A model generated the notes under the pieces. It was given only the letters and a program-made list of their open reading frames with translations, was not told the DNA's origin and searched no databases. Below are positions 1 through 7,879 of a DNA stretch of 46,953 nt, piece by piece (within the stretch, counting starts at the first letter, position 1; the number at the start of each line of letters is the position of its first letter). Origin of the DNA: Chara braunii (lineage: Eukaryota; Streptophyta; Charophyceae; Charales; Characeae); the NCBI GenBank assembly GCA_003427395.1, contig BFEA01000465.1:183217-230169 (forward strand), read 5' to 3'. Both the position numbers and the translations under genes were made by a program.

Positions 1-200
1 AAAAAAAAAAAAAAAAGCGGAAGACCCGTCAGATGCATCTGCACCATGCAGAAGCACGTATATATCCTTCATCAGACCTGCTGCATCTGCACGAAGAAGG
101 TGGTTGGATGGATGCAGACGGCCCGCGGGCCTATTTCAGCGAAACGCCAAATCGTTGGGGGTTATAACCTCCAAGTCTTTCCCCCCTGTCCCACCCTCCA
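1..200. other. no gene seen; A-run at window edge
   Basis: The window opens in a run of 16 A, possibly the tail of a retroposed sequence that lies outside. The rest of this stretch is unique-looking DNA in which I see no supportable gene. Frames that stay open here run into poly-T and give poly-Phe, so they are not credible. Confidence 0.5.
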
Positions 201-216
201 CACCCTTTTACTCCTT
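201..216. repeat. left target-site duplication of the U6 retropseudogene
   Basis: The 16 bases CACCCTTTTACTCCTT occur here and again exactly at 326-341. They bracket the A-tail plus U6 sequence, which is the arrangement expected after LINE-type target-primed insertion. Confidence 0.85.
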
Positions 217-274
217 TTTTTTTTTTTTTTTGGACCATTTCTCGATTTATGCGTGTCATCCTTACGCAGGGGCC

Positions 275-306
<32 letters not shown>

Positions 307-324
307 ACGGATGTCCCGAAGGAC
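217..324 (-). pseudogene. U6 snRNA retropseudogene with A-tail
   Basis: Read on the minus strand, 324 down to 232 is a nearly complete U6 spliceosomal snRNA. It has the 5' hairpin GTCCTTCGGGAC (shorter than the usual plant form), the conserved ACAGAGAAGATTAGCATGG segment that pairs with U4 and the 5' splice site, and the 3' part ending GAGAAATGGTCC. Instead of the T-run that ends pol III U6 genes, it runs straight into about 15 A (217-231 on the + strand as T). Exact 16-bp repeats flank it. No plant upstream sequence element (RTCCCACATCG type) is visible before its 5' end. Seen: near-full length, A-tail, duplications. Known: LINE machinery can copy U6 RNA into the genome. Inferred: a reverse-transcribed copy, not a transcribed gene. 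Confidence 0.9.
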
Positions 325-325
325 G

Positions 326-341
326 CACCCTTTTACTCCTT
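326..341. repeat. right target-site duplication of the U6 retropseudogene
   Basis: Exact second copy of the 16-bp sequence at 201-216. It begins one base after the U6 5' end, so the insertion is essentially full length at its 5' side. Confidence 0.85.
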
Positions 342-531
342 CCTTTTCCTCCGCCACCAAATTCATCGCATATACCTTTCTCGGCCTTTTTTTCTCTATT
401 ATTTTTTTTAAAGCAAACGTAAGGTGGTACGTAGACTTATTGTATGCATCTGATTTCCAACAGGACTCGAGCGTCTTACCTCTCTAATTACAGTTACGAT
501 GTGACACTGTGTACAGTCAATTTGAAAATAA

Positions 532-568
<37 letters not shown>

Positions 569-900
569 AAAACAGGAGTTACATGTGTACAATTTAGCCA
601 AATGCGCCGGGTTACCGTTGTGTGTCCTCTTCCAGGGTAGGCCGGTGATGCCCTCCTCGGTACCATAGGGGGACGCAGTAACACTTGGCAAGGGAACGGC
701 TTGTATAACAAAGTTTGTTTGTTAAAAAATAAAAATAAAAAATAATAATAATAATAAAAAAAAAGCGCCGGGTTCCCGGCCTTCAAGTGTAGCATCTGTT
801 CTGATCTGGTCAATCTCTAAATATTCAATATATTAATTAAACATAAATTTAAAAAATCACGAAATGACGGCCTGCTCCCCAGTACTGCTCCCCTTCCACT
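342..900. repeat. non-genic tract with (TAAA)n, (AAT)n and a possible retroposon tail
   Basis: A TAAA-type tetranucleotide run lies near 527-569. A unique segment (about 570-735) ends in an A-rich tail and an AAT repeat (736-758). The 10-mer GCGCCGGGTT occurs at 604-613 and again at 765-774, the second inside a small GCCGGG/CCCGGC hairpin. Unique sequence ending in an A/TAA tail resembles the 3' end of a SINE or LINE, but I cannot name a family. No gene is seen. Confidence 0.35.
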
Positions 901-1292
901 TCTGTCGACTGCATGCTACTCGTTTCAATGGCCATCCATATCCATCAACTCGTCGTTCAATGGCCATGCAACTTGTTCCATGGCCGAGTGTGGGCAGCTA
1001 GCTGGTCGATGAGAAGGAGGTGGAGGAGAAGGACGAAAGGACAGAAAGAGGTAAGAGTGACGAGAAGGAGAAGAGAAGCAGCGAGCATCATTCTTATTGA
1101 TAATCTGTCACACCCATCTCCTTCTTCCTCACCCTCCTCCTCCTCCGCCTCCCTCCTCTTCCTCCCACTGCTAACCCTTTCATGTACAACTTCAACCCCT
1201 CCTACTACTACTACTGCTGCTAGTCCTATTACGTACCACGACCACCACCGTCACCTGCTCCCCCTCCTCTCCTCCTCCTCCTCCTCCTACTA

Positions 1293-1464
1293 CTACTACT
1301 ACTACTACTATAGTAAAAAACGAAAGCGGCTGATGCTGGAGGTGAGATAAAGAAGAAACGTAGCCAAGACATGATTGACTACTACTACTACTACTATAGT
1401 AAAAAGCGAAAGCGGCCGATGCTGGAGGTGAGATAGAGAAGAAACGTAGCCAAGACATGATTGA
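1293..1464 (+). repeat. 86-bp tandem duplication
   Basis: The unit 1293-1378 is repeated at 1379-1464 with only a few substitutions (for example AAAAAACG/AAAAAGCG, GGCTGATG/GGCCGATG, GATAAAG/GATAGAG). Each unit starts in an ACT run and ends in ACATGATTGA. The ACT run probably seeded the duplication by slippage or unequal pairing. Confidence 0.85.
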
Positions 1465-1982
1465 TTCGTTCCGATCTATCGATAGCTTGAACTCACTTCT
1501 GTCGAAAGAGAGATCCTCTCCTACTCCTCCCACACTTCGTGCTCTTGCTCTCCTCCTCCTCCTCCTCCTCCTCCTTTCCTCCTTACTGTTCTACCTCCAC
1601 ATACTTCCTCCCCCTCCTCCTACTGCTGCTTCGACTACTACTCCTGTCTCCTCCTCATGACCCTCCTCCTTTGACCTCCACGTCATCACCCTCCTCGTTT
1701 GTTCTCCTCCTCCTCCTCCTCCTCCTCCTCCTCCTCCTCCTCCTACACATACTACTACTACTATCGCCTGCAGTCGTAGGAGAGAGGGAAAGAGGTGAAC
1801 TTGGAGAACGAGGAGGAGAAGGAGAACAGAGTAGACCATCCGATCGATAACCAGAAGAATCTCATCCCCTTCTTCTCTTCCCACCTAACTTTCCTGCTGC
1901 AGCTAAATTACTACTCCTCCCCGTCCTCGTCTTTCAGCAGCTTTCTCCTTCGCCTCCTCCTACTACTACTACTGCCCCACCA

Positions 1983-1983
<1 letters not shown>

Positions 1984-2018
<35 letters not shown>
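1984..2018 (+). repeat. poly-C run of 35
   Basis: An uninterrupted run of 35 C, followed by CCT repeats. A run of this length can form i-motif (C strand) or G-quadruplex (G strand) structures, and its length in an assembly is unreliable. Confidence 0.9.
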
Positions 2019-2064
2019 ACCACCTCCTCCTCCTCCTCCTCCTCCACGACTACTGCTACTACTA

Positions 2065-2168
2065 CCGTCTTCACCCGAATAGAACGCCCGGTCATGATAG
2101 CCGAATTTGGTGCAATTTTCAGTCTAGGTACTGCGTGATGACCGGGCGTTCTGTTCGGGTGAAGACGG
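2065..2168. mobile_element. 104-bp MITE-like inverted-repeat element, copy 1
   Basis: Left arm 2065-2095 and right arm 2138-2168 are inverted repeats of 31 bp with one mismatch, beginning CCGTCTTC. A TA precedes the left end and TTA follows the right end. A second element of almost the same length and with the same end sequence lies at 2629-2733 between clean TA dinucleotides. Short length, no coding capacity, shared ends and TA flanks fit a Tc1/mariner-type (Stowaway-like) non-autonomous element, but no transposase partner is in the window. Confidence 0.7.
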
Positions 2169-2267
2169 TTAGTACTAGAACGATCTTGTTACAAGTAACT
2201 AATGACCGCCACGTGTCACTCGCCTCTCCCTCTCCCCCTTCTCCTCCTCACCTACCGATTACTGCCT

Positions 2268-2310
2268 CTTTCCCTCGAATAGACCCCACGGTCATTATCG
2301 CTGTATCACG
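2268..2310. mobile_element. possible decayed third copy of the TA-flanked element
   Basis: The stretch CCCTCGAATAGACCCC followed by ACGGTCATTATCGCTGTA resembles the left halves of the elements at 2065 and 2629 when aligned by eye. No matching right arm is evident, so this is at best a half element. Confidence 0.3.
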
Positions 2311-2448
2311 ACTTATGAAGTTATCACAGCGATTAGCCTGTGAAGATGAAGACGATGACGTGACCAACATGAAAATGGACATGAAAATGGACAAGATGTC
2401 ATAACGACAGACCGGACATGAAGACGAAGAAGATGTCGTCGTACCATC

Positions 2449-2513
2449 TTCTTCATCTTCTTCATCTTCTTCATATTCTTCATCTTTTTCATCTTCTTCA
2501 TCTTCTTCGTTAG
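2449..2513. repeat. CATCTTCTT-type minisatellite
   Basis: Imperfect 9-bp repeats of CATCTTCTT. A shorter run of the same motif recurs at about 2818-2843, on the other side of the second MITE-like element. Confidence 0.8.
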
Positions 2514-2628
2514 GTCGGAGGACAGCCGGCCGGCGGCAAGGCATGGTTGAGCGGGAAGCGCCCTGAGGATGATCGAAGCGCAGCCGATCGAAACGTGCAT
2601 CGGGAAACGTGCGCATAACCTGAGACTA

Positions 2629-2733
2629 CCGTCTTCCCCCGAACACAACGCGGCCCCATTATGGCTGTACCGGACCGGAAAGTTGGCTTGTATACGTTGA
2701 TAATCAGGGTGCGTTGTGTTCGGGGGAAGACGG
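2629..2733. mobile_element. 105-bp MITE-like inverted-repeat element, copy 2
   Basis: Arms 2629-2651 and 2711-2733 are a perfect 23-bp inverted repeat starting CCGTCTTCCCCC, with TA immediately outside both ends (2627-2628 and 2734-2735). It shares the end sequence and length of the element at 2065-2168, while the interiors differ, as expected for two separate insertions of one family. Confidence 0.75.
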
Positions 2734-2979
2734 TAGTACTTGCTGCTTGGTATTGAAGTCCTTATCAAGCCTGTACGAAAGGCAGCTGGCCTATATTTTT
2801 CACTATTCACTATTCACCTTCTTCATCTTCTTCATCTTCTTCATAAGCGTGTGTTTTCACTATTTCACTATTCGTCTTAACGGTGGAAAGAGAGAGAGGT
2901 GGGTTTGGGTTAGTCGAAAGCCCTTTGCTTGATACAGTAAGTCCTGCTGCGTGACCAGGCGAAGCGCGTCGATTTCTCA

Positions 2980-3006
2980 AAAAAAAAAAAAAAAAAAAAA
3001 AAAAAA
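2980..3006 (+). repeat. poly-A run
   Basis: About 27 consecutive A. It could be the tail of a degraded retroposed copy, but the sequence before it is not recognised and I see no duplicated target site. Confidence 0.6.
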
Positions 3007-3290
3007 GCGCATATGGGGGATGTGCAGTGGAAGTGAGATCTGGATTGGACTCGCTCCTTTTGAGACAAACTCCAATTACTAATTATAACACAGAGTATGA
3101 ACAGAACCCAGATTACCCCATGTGCAGGGCGGGCCATGAAGATGAATAAGACGTGGTGGTCGGGGCAAATTGGAAATTGGACGAGGGGAAGGAAGGGCCA
3201 CTTTTGAACTTACGTCTGAGAAGAAGCTTTTGCTGCCGTGGCTATGGCGAGAGAGGGGCCAAGCTGGCAAGCCATCGGCCAGGCAATCAG

Positions 3291-3459
3291 CACGTGGCTG
3301 CTCGTGCGGTCGTCGTCATTTCCCACCGCTAACGACAAAACATGTGCCACGTGGCTGCGCGGGCGGTGATCGTCTTTTCGCCCGCTAAAGACAGAACAAA
3401 GACCACGTGGCTGCGCGGCCGGTTCTCGTTTCCCTCGCTGACGACAAAAAGCATTTCAG
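3291..3459 (+). repeat. three tandem ~57-bp units, each with a G-box and a potential hairpin
   Basis: Units start at 3291, 3348 and 3404 with CACGTGGCTG, which contains the palindromic G-box CACGTG (ABRE-like CACGTGGC). Each continues with a GC-rich stem and ends with a (T)AACGACAAAA-like linker. The stems differ but still pair in the first two units: GCGGT/ACCGC in unit 1, GCGGGCG/CGCCCGC in unit 2. In plants G-boxes bind bZIP and bHLH factors. No gene downstream is identifiable, so a regulatory role is only a possibility. Confidence 0.7.
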
Positions 3460-3592
3460 GCCCCGACACTGTAAAGAGCTCGACCTCGGTTTCCTTTTTT
3501 TTTTTTTTTTTTTTTTTTTGAGCTTGGTTTCTCACCTGTCCTCCCTCCTCAAACAAACAATCGCGACGCGATCTGCTCCGCGCTGTGAAACG

Positions 3593-3678
3593 TGAATCTG
3601 GACGTGTTTTAACCGGAGATGCAGAAAAGCATTTCAATCTCGAGTTTCTGCACCTTTCCACCAACACGTCTAGATTCA
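3593..3678. mobile_element. small foldback element related to those at 4083 and 36511
   Basis: Arms 3593-3608 (TGAATCTGGACGTGTT) and 3663-3678 are inverted repeats of 16 bp with one mismatch. The arm sequence recurs in the foldbacks near 4127-4225, 4510-4600 and 36541-36632, so this is a degenerate family member lacking the outer CACTAGCAAAG ends. Confidence 0.6.
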
Positions 3679-3844
3679 GACATTCAGTCCAATCCTAGGT
3701 ACTACTGCAGCGGTCATTACTACTAATTAATCTTTGTTTTCTCGGTATCGTTTCAATCTTTTGAACGGTTGTGATGTACCAACGAACCCGTGTCAGATGC
3801 GACCGATGGCGACCGTAAAAAAGGCAAAATTGGTCCTTGCTCCC

Positions 3845-3955
3845 CGACTCTCCACATGCATAAAAAGACAAATAATACGGCGCTGTATCTGTCCATGTTC
3901 TAACGGAAGATTCAGAGTCTCATTTTGCACATTTGAAGAGTAGTGGAGTGTGGCC
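3845..3955 (+). repeat. dispersed repeat, copy 1
   Basis: The sequence from CTCTCCACATGCATAAAAAG through CATTTTGCACATTTG matches, with substitutions, 36826-36945, and its first part matches 5137-5182. All three copies sit within a few hundred bases of a foldback or MITE-like element, so it may be part of a larger degraded element. Confidence 0.55.
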
Positions 3956-4020
3956 CATTGTCTCTTCTATTTTCTTTCTTTGGCGGGGCGCATTCACAAT
4001 TATTAAAAATATAAAAATAG

Positions 4021-4023
4021 TAA

Positions 4024-4072
<49 letters not shown>
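4021..4072 (+). repeat. (AAT)n microsatellite
   Basis: About 17 AAT/ATA triplets in a row, directly upstream of the foldback that starts at 4083. Confidence 0.9.
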
Positions 4073-4074
<2 letters not shown>

Positions 4075-4082
4075 GAGATGCC

Positions 4083-4638
4083 CTGGGGCGTGGTCCCACT
4101 AGCAAAGAGGGTCGGATCGAATGCCCGAATCTGGACGTGATTGTGGAGACGTCCAGGACTTCGAGATTGAACTGCTTTTCTGCACCTCTGCATAAAACAG
4201 ATCCAGATGCAGGAGCTTGATCCTATCCTCTTTGCTAGTGGGACCTCGGCCCTGTTCTTCGTCTTGTTTCTCACGATGAGAAACAGGGCGGGAGAAACGG
4301 AAACACGGAAAAAGAAAAATAGAAAAAAAGAAAAAAAAAAAACACGAAGAAGAAGAAGAAGAGGGATCAAGAAGAAGAAGAGGAAAATTGACGAAAAAGA
4401 GAGAGGTAAGCAGTCGCTATGGCGTCCGTTCGGAACCGATAAAATGAGATGGGGGGCCAAGGCAAGCAGGGCCGAGGTCCCACTAGCAAAGAGGACAGGA
4501 TCGAGCTCCTGAATCTGAATGTGTTTTATGCAGAGATGCAAAAAAGCAGTTCAATCTCGATTTCCTGCACATCTCCATAACCTCCTCCAGATTCAGGCAT
4601 TTGATCCGATCCTCTTTGCTAGTGGGACCACGCCCCAG
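4083..4638. mobile_element. nested foldback: perfect outer and inner inverted repeats
   Basis: The outer ends 4083-4109 and 4612-4638 are a perfect 27-bp inverted repeat beginning CTGGGGCGTGGTCCCAC. Inside, 4227-4254 and 4467-4494 are a perfect 28-bp inverted repeat ending or beginning in the same CACTAGCAAAG core. The whole is therefore two hairpin elements (about 4094-4247 and 4477-4628) facing each other around an A- and GAAGAA-rich centre. Within each hairpin, the segment GAATCTGGACGTG or a variant pairs imperfectly with its partner. No ORF for a transposase is present. The perfect arms against poorer interiors suggest recent formation or arm-to-arm conversion. Confidence 0.75.
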
Positions 4639-4810
4639 TCGTCACGAGGACTCGCGAATTTTTTGAACGGAAAAAAAAAAGAAAAAGGAACCAGCGGCTC
4701 AGCGTAGCTTGCTCTCAGCATCCGCCTGCAGAAAATTGAATTGGGAAAACAGAAAATAAAATAAAAGAATTTTGAAAAGAGAAGAGACGGACCGCACCCG
4801 CCGACCGATG

Positions 4811-4875
4811 TGGCTGAACGGTAGACACGTATATACTAACTGTTGGTGAACAGAGGTCATGAGTTCGAATCCCAT
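4811..4875 (+). other. tRNA-like pol III promoter module (SINE head or tRNA relic)
   Basis: TGGCTGAACGGT (4811-4822) fits a pol III A box. A T-arm-like structure follows at 4859-4875: ATGAG, the 7-base loop TTCGAAT, then CCCAT, which gives a 5-bp stem with one mismatch and a B-box core GTTCGAATCCC. The rest cannot be folded into a good acceptor and anticodon arm, so it is not a functional tRNA gene. A tRNA-derived SINE head is the simplest reading. Confidence 0.5.
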
Positions 4876-4918
4876 TCTGTAAGAGGTGCCAGGCGGACGG
4901 ATATCTACCAATCAAGTG

Positions 4919-4989
4919 GGACCTCCTCGATATATGCGTGTCATCCTTGTGGAGCGGCCATGCTAATCTTCTGTGGATGTCCCGAAGGG
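4919..4989 (-). pseudogene. deleted U6 snRNA pseudogene fragment
   Basis: Minus-strand reading gives CCCTTCGGGACATCC, then jumps to AGAAGATTAGCATGGCC and on through AAGGATGACACGCATATATC to the U6 3' end. About 20 bases between the 5' hairpin and the ACAGA-box region are missing and several bases differ from the copy at 232-324. No A-tail is visible. The pol III-like module at 4811-4875 lies about 40 bases away in the opposite sense. Confidence 0.75.
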
Positions 4990-5044
4990 CTCGAAAAAGA
5001 GTCCCACTTACCCCAATTTCTCCTTTTTTCCTTCTGTCTTTTGT

Positions 5045-5129
5045 CCCACTTAGTACCCCGATTCTATGTATCTGACCGTTGCTCTTTGCAATCTAAGGTC
5101 GAGAAAGAACACCTGAGGTACTAAATGGG
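5045..5129. mobile_element. 85-bp inverted-repeat (MITE-like) element
   Basis: Ends 5045-5057 (CCCACTTAGTACC) and 5117-5129 are inverted repeats of 13 bp with one mismatch. The interior is unique and non-coding. No clear target-site duplication is seen. Confidence 0.5.
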
Positions 5130-5190
5130 ATATCCACTACTCTCTACATGCACAAAAGACGAAAATCATGGCGGTGTATCAACCCGCTTC

Positions 5191-5230
5191 AGTGCTAGGG
5201 GTGCTGATATGAGCAGACACCGCTAGCACT
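5191..5230. repeat. 40-nt hairpin just outside the Ty3 5' LTR
   Basis: AGTGCTAGGGGTG (5191-5203) pairs with 5218-5230 with one mismatch, and a further CTG/CAG pairs at the loop base. It ends 19 bases before the LTR start. Its role is unknown. Confidence 0.5.
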
Positions 5231-5249
5231 TCTGGGGCCTCCATCTATT

Positions 5250-6348
5250 TGCAATGACCTGCTGATTTCGACTGCGGAGACTGACTGCGAGGCTGTACAG
5301 TAACAGCGGTAGGGTAGATTCGTAATTTTGTTTGGCTGAGGGCTAAACGAGAGACCTACCTGTAAGGAATATTCGTGAGGGACATATCCGCAAATTTGGG
5401 AAAATACAGGCCCAGCATTGATTCGGAATTCCTACGGCTGACCCTAACTGCGTACAGCGGACCTGGGCTACCCCTCGGACGGACAGGCCCCAAGGGCCTA
5501 TACCGATAGACGGTCCTATAGCCTATAGCCGGGTACGGAGAGGCCGAGAGGCCAAAACTGGAACGGTACCGGTCGGTCCAGTCAGTCAGGTCTAGGTCTA
5601 GGCTAGGGTAGTGTAGATCTATTAATAGATTAGGAAAATCAGTTCCGGACTTTTGGCTGTTCATTCTCGCGAAGCAGAGTGTGGAGAAGCCAAGCAAGTT
5701 GGCGGTGGTAATTATCTACAGGCGGCATCCTGAGACCCTTGCCGCGGACGACAGCCATAGCCGGCCCTTCTGAAGGTTGCCAGAGCTGGGGCATCCTCAG
5801 CGCATCTACCCCTGAGGGTATCTGCGTCTGGCCGGGCTAGATCGAGGCTCTTCACTGAGTGTTTGTGGGTGGCGGCAGCCATAGCTGCCTGGTTCTTCGT
5901 CAGAGTTGTCCATCTGAACTGAAGGCTTCATCGCAGGATCTGTTCTTCATCTGGGTGGTCGGCGCTGGCCTCTGGGAGGCCATTTTAGTGTTGCGCTACT
6001 AACTGGGTGTAGGGTAGAGAGTGGAGTGTGGGGTTCAGAGAGTGGCGAGATACTGGAACAAACTTTGTAACAATATCTGGTTTTAATTGGCTCAACATTA
6101 GTGTGAATTCCAATTGTTATCCTCGCAGGTTTCTTCTTGTGATTGTTTGTTGGGAGTTGTGTCAGAGAGTGAGAAACACGCAGTGTCCTCTCCCCATTTG
6201 TGCATGGCTGAACTTTCGTTGTTTACTCTGATCTGTGTATAGTTGGAGTATGTCTCCTCTCCCCCTTCTCTTATGCATGTATGGGCGTGTATGAGACTGT
6301 CTGTGTGTGAGTGGCGGTAAAAATCGTCAGACAACCAAGTTCATAACA
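5250..6348 (+). repeat. 5' LTR (1099 bp)
   Basis: Matches 13156-14347 throughout, starting TGCAATGAC and ending TTCATAACA. The end is fixed by the primer-binding site that follows at 6351. Its length equals that of the 3' LTR once the 93-base duplication and N in the latter are removed. I could not pick a convincing TATA box by eye. Confidence 0.95.
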
Positions 6349-6350
6349 GT

Positions 6351-6362
6351 TGGTATCGGAGC
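6351..6362 (+). other. primer-binding site for initiator-Met tRNA
   Basis: TGGTATCGGAGC, two bases after the LTR, differs by one base from TGGTATCAGAGC, the sequence complementary to the 3' end of plant initiator methionine tRNA used by many plant LTR elements. Confidence 0.9.
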
Positions 6363-7879
6363 GGGATTGAAATTGGAGCACTGAGGGTTGATTGCAATAG
6401 GGGCATCTTCTTCATCTGGCGAATTACTTGCGAGAAGTTTCATGGCAATTCATCTTCCCCAGTACAGAGTCAGCAGGGAAGAAGATATAAAGCGGTGAAA
6501 TCAGGAGGTCAGTGTTTGCACTGAGCAAGCGCACTGAGCCTGTCAGGGCGCTTGTCAGGGAAAGGCGAGAACAGGGCTAATTTGCCATAGCCAACCATGA
6601 GGGCAGTATTGCGAATTGCCTCAGAGTGGCGAATTACCCTGAGGACTTCATGGATCTCTAAGCGACTTCATCTCTGAGCAGTGTTGAGGTAGATTGACAG
6701 TCAGTGTCAATCTCAAGTGAAAATAACCCCATCTAGGGCTATTTATAGCATCAGCGGCTAAGGGGACCTGCGGCAAGATAATTTTATGTTGGCTTCTGAG
6801 TGCCACAGGGTCAGATTCAGGGAATCTGGCAGAAAGGGTTGCAGCGCTTCAGGATCCTGAAGAGGATCAACAAGTTTGAAGAAGTTATGTGCGTGGAACA
6901 TAGAGGAGGAAGCTCTGGAAGAAACTGGCGAAATGAGGGTTTCAGTCTGCTATAGCCAGATTTTTACCCAACTCTGCAGCAAACTCTGAAAGTGAGTCCG
7001 TTCCATGCACCTATCTGTATAAGGTTAGATTAATTAGTATTCATGGTCTATCTGTCTATCAGTGACTGGATTTGAAAATCGCAGACTGCATGACAATCAT
7101 AGCCATCACTCTCCTACCTTCCTCTGCTCATTTCTTACCCTCTGTTGACTCTTTTTCATCGAAGATTGTTCTGTGACTGCCTAACTATATTGCGATTGAT
7201 CTGGGATGCTCAGATTGTAAATTCTGTATTGGAAAAGTAGATATATTGTGAATTGTGGTTTTGTGTTGAGTCTAATTATAGCCTGCGCTACCTAAGGTCA
7301 GTCATAACTTCAATTTTGTCTGTCAGAATTCAATTATGTCAGTTGGCAGTCAATCACAATCCAAAAATAGTCAGTATTGCAGGAGGGCTTGATTGAATTT
7401 GCAGTATTTCACTGGAAACAGTGAATATTGTATTTCGCCATATTCCAGGGTATGGTTGTTAAAGTCATTAGGGCCGAAATTGGAGTCTGGGTTAGGATTC
7501 AGGGTCTCTGACTGAATCGCTCTGCTTGATTGATCACTCTTGTTTGTACTTGTCATGTTCTATCATTCTTATTGACTACTCTTGCTTTCTAATGGGCTCT
7601 GGAAGTCTAGTGTCTCTTTGGAAGAGTAGTGGTTGTGTCTGCTAATTCTAGTGTGGTGCAGGGTCAGTAAAAAGAAATCGTGTGATTGACTTTATTAGAC
7701 TTTTGTCTGTCTGATCCCTGACCCCAGAGAAACCATTCTAACCCAAACCGTTTGTGCCTATTCACCCACCTACCTCTGTGCATGAGATAGCAGCGATTTC
7801 TTAGAGTTTGAGAGAACCTGAAAAATCGTTGCATACTCCCCTGTTTGTCTATCATTTATTGTTGTACTGAAAGAGGAAA
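6363..7879 (+). other. leader between primer site and gag, no gene seen
   Basis: This stretch of about 1.5 kb has only short open frames, none resembling a known domain. It should contain the packaging and dimerisation signals of the element, but I cannot point to them. Confidence 0.7.

Larger units (their letters stand above)
1100..2058. repeat. pyrimidine-rich low-complexity region
   Basis: This is a mosaic of CTC, CCT and ACT triplet runs (for example 1541-1575 and 1706-1743). Long open frames here encode only poly-Ser, poly-Leu or poly-Pro, and their mirror frames on the other strand are equally open. The open frames are therefore a by-product of triplet repeats and not genes. Confidence 0.8.

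Noticed and set aside
217-324. Functional U6 snRNA gene
   Set aside because: It has an A-tail in place of the T-run terminator, flanking duplications and no upstream U6 promoter elements.
913-2616. Several long open frames on both strands
   Set aside because: They translate triplet microsatellites into poly-Ser, poly-Leu, poly-Pro or Lys/Glu runs and are open on both strands at once.
4811-4890. Functional tRNA gene
   Set aside because: Only the A box and T-arm are recognisable, and no anticodon stem or acceptor pairing could be built.
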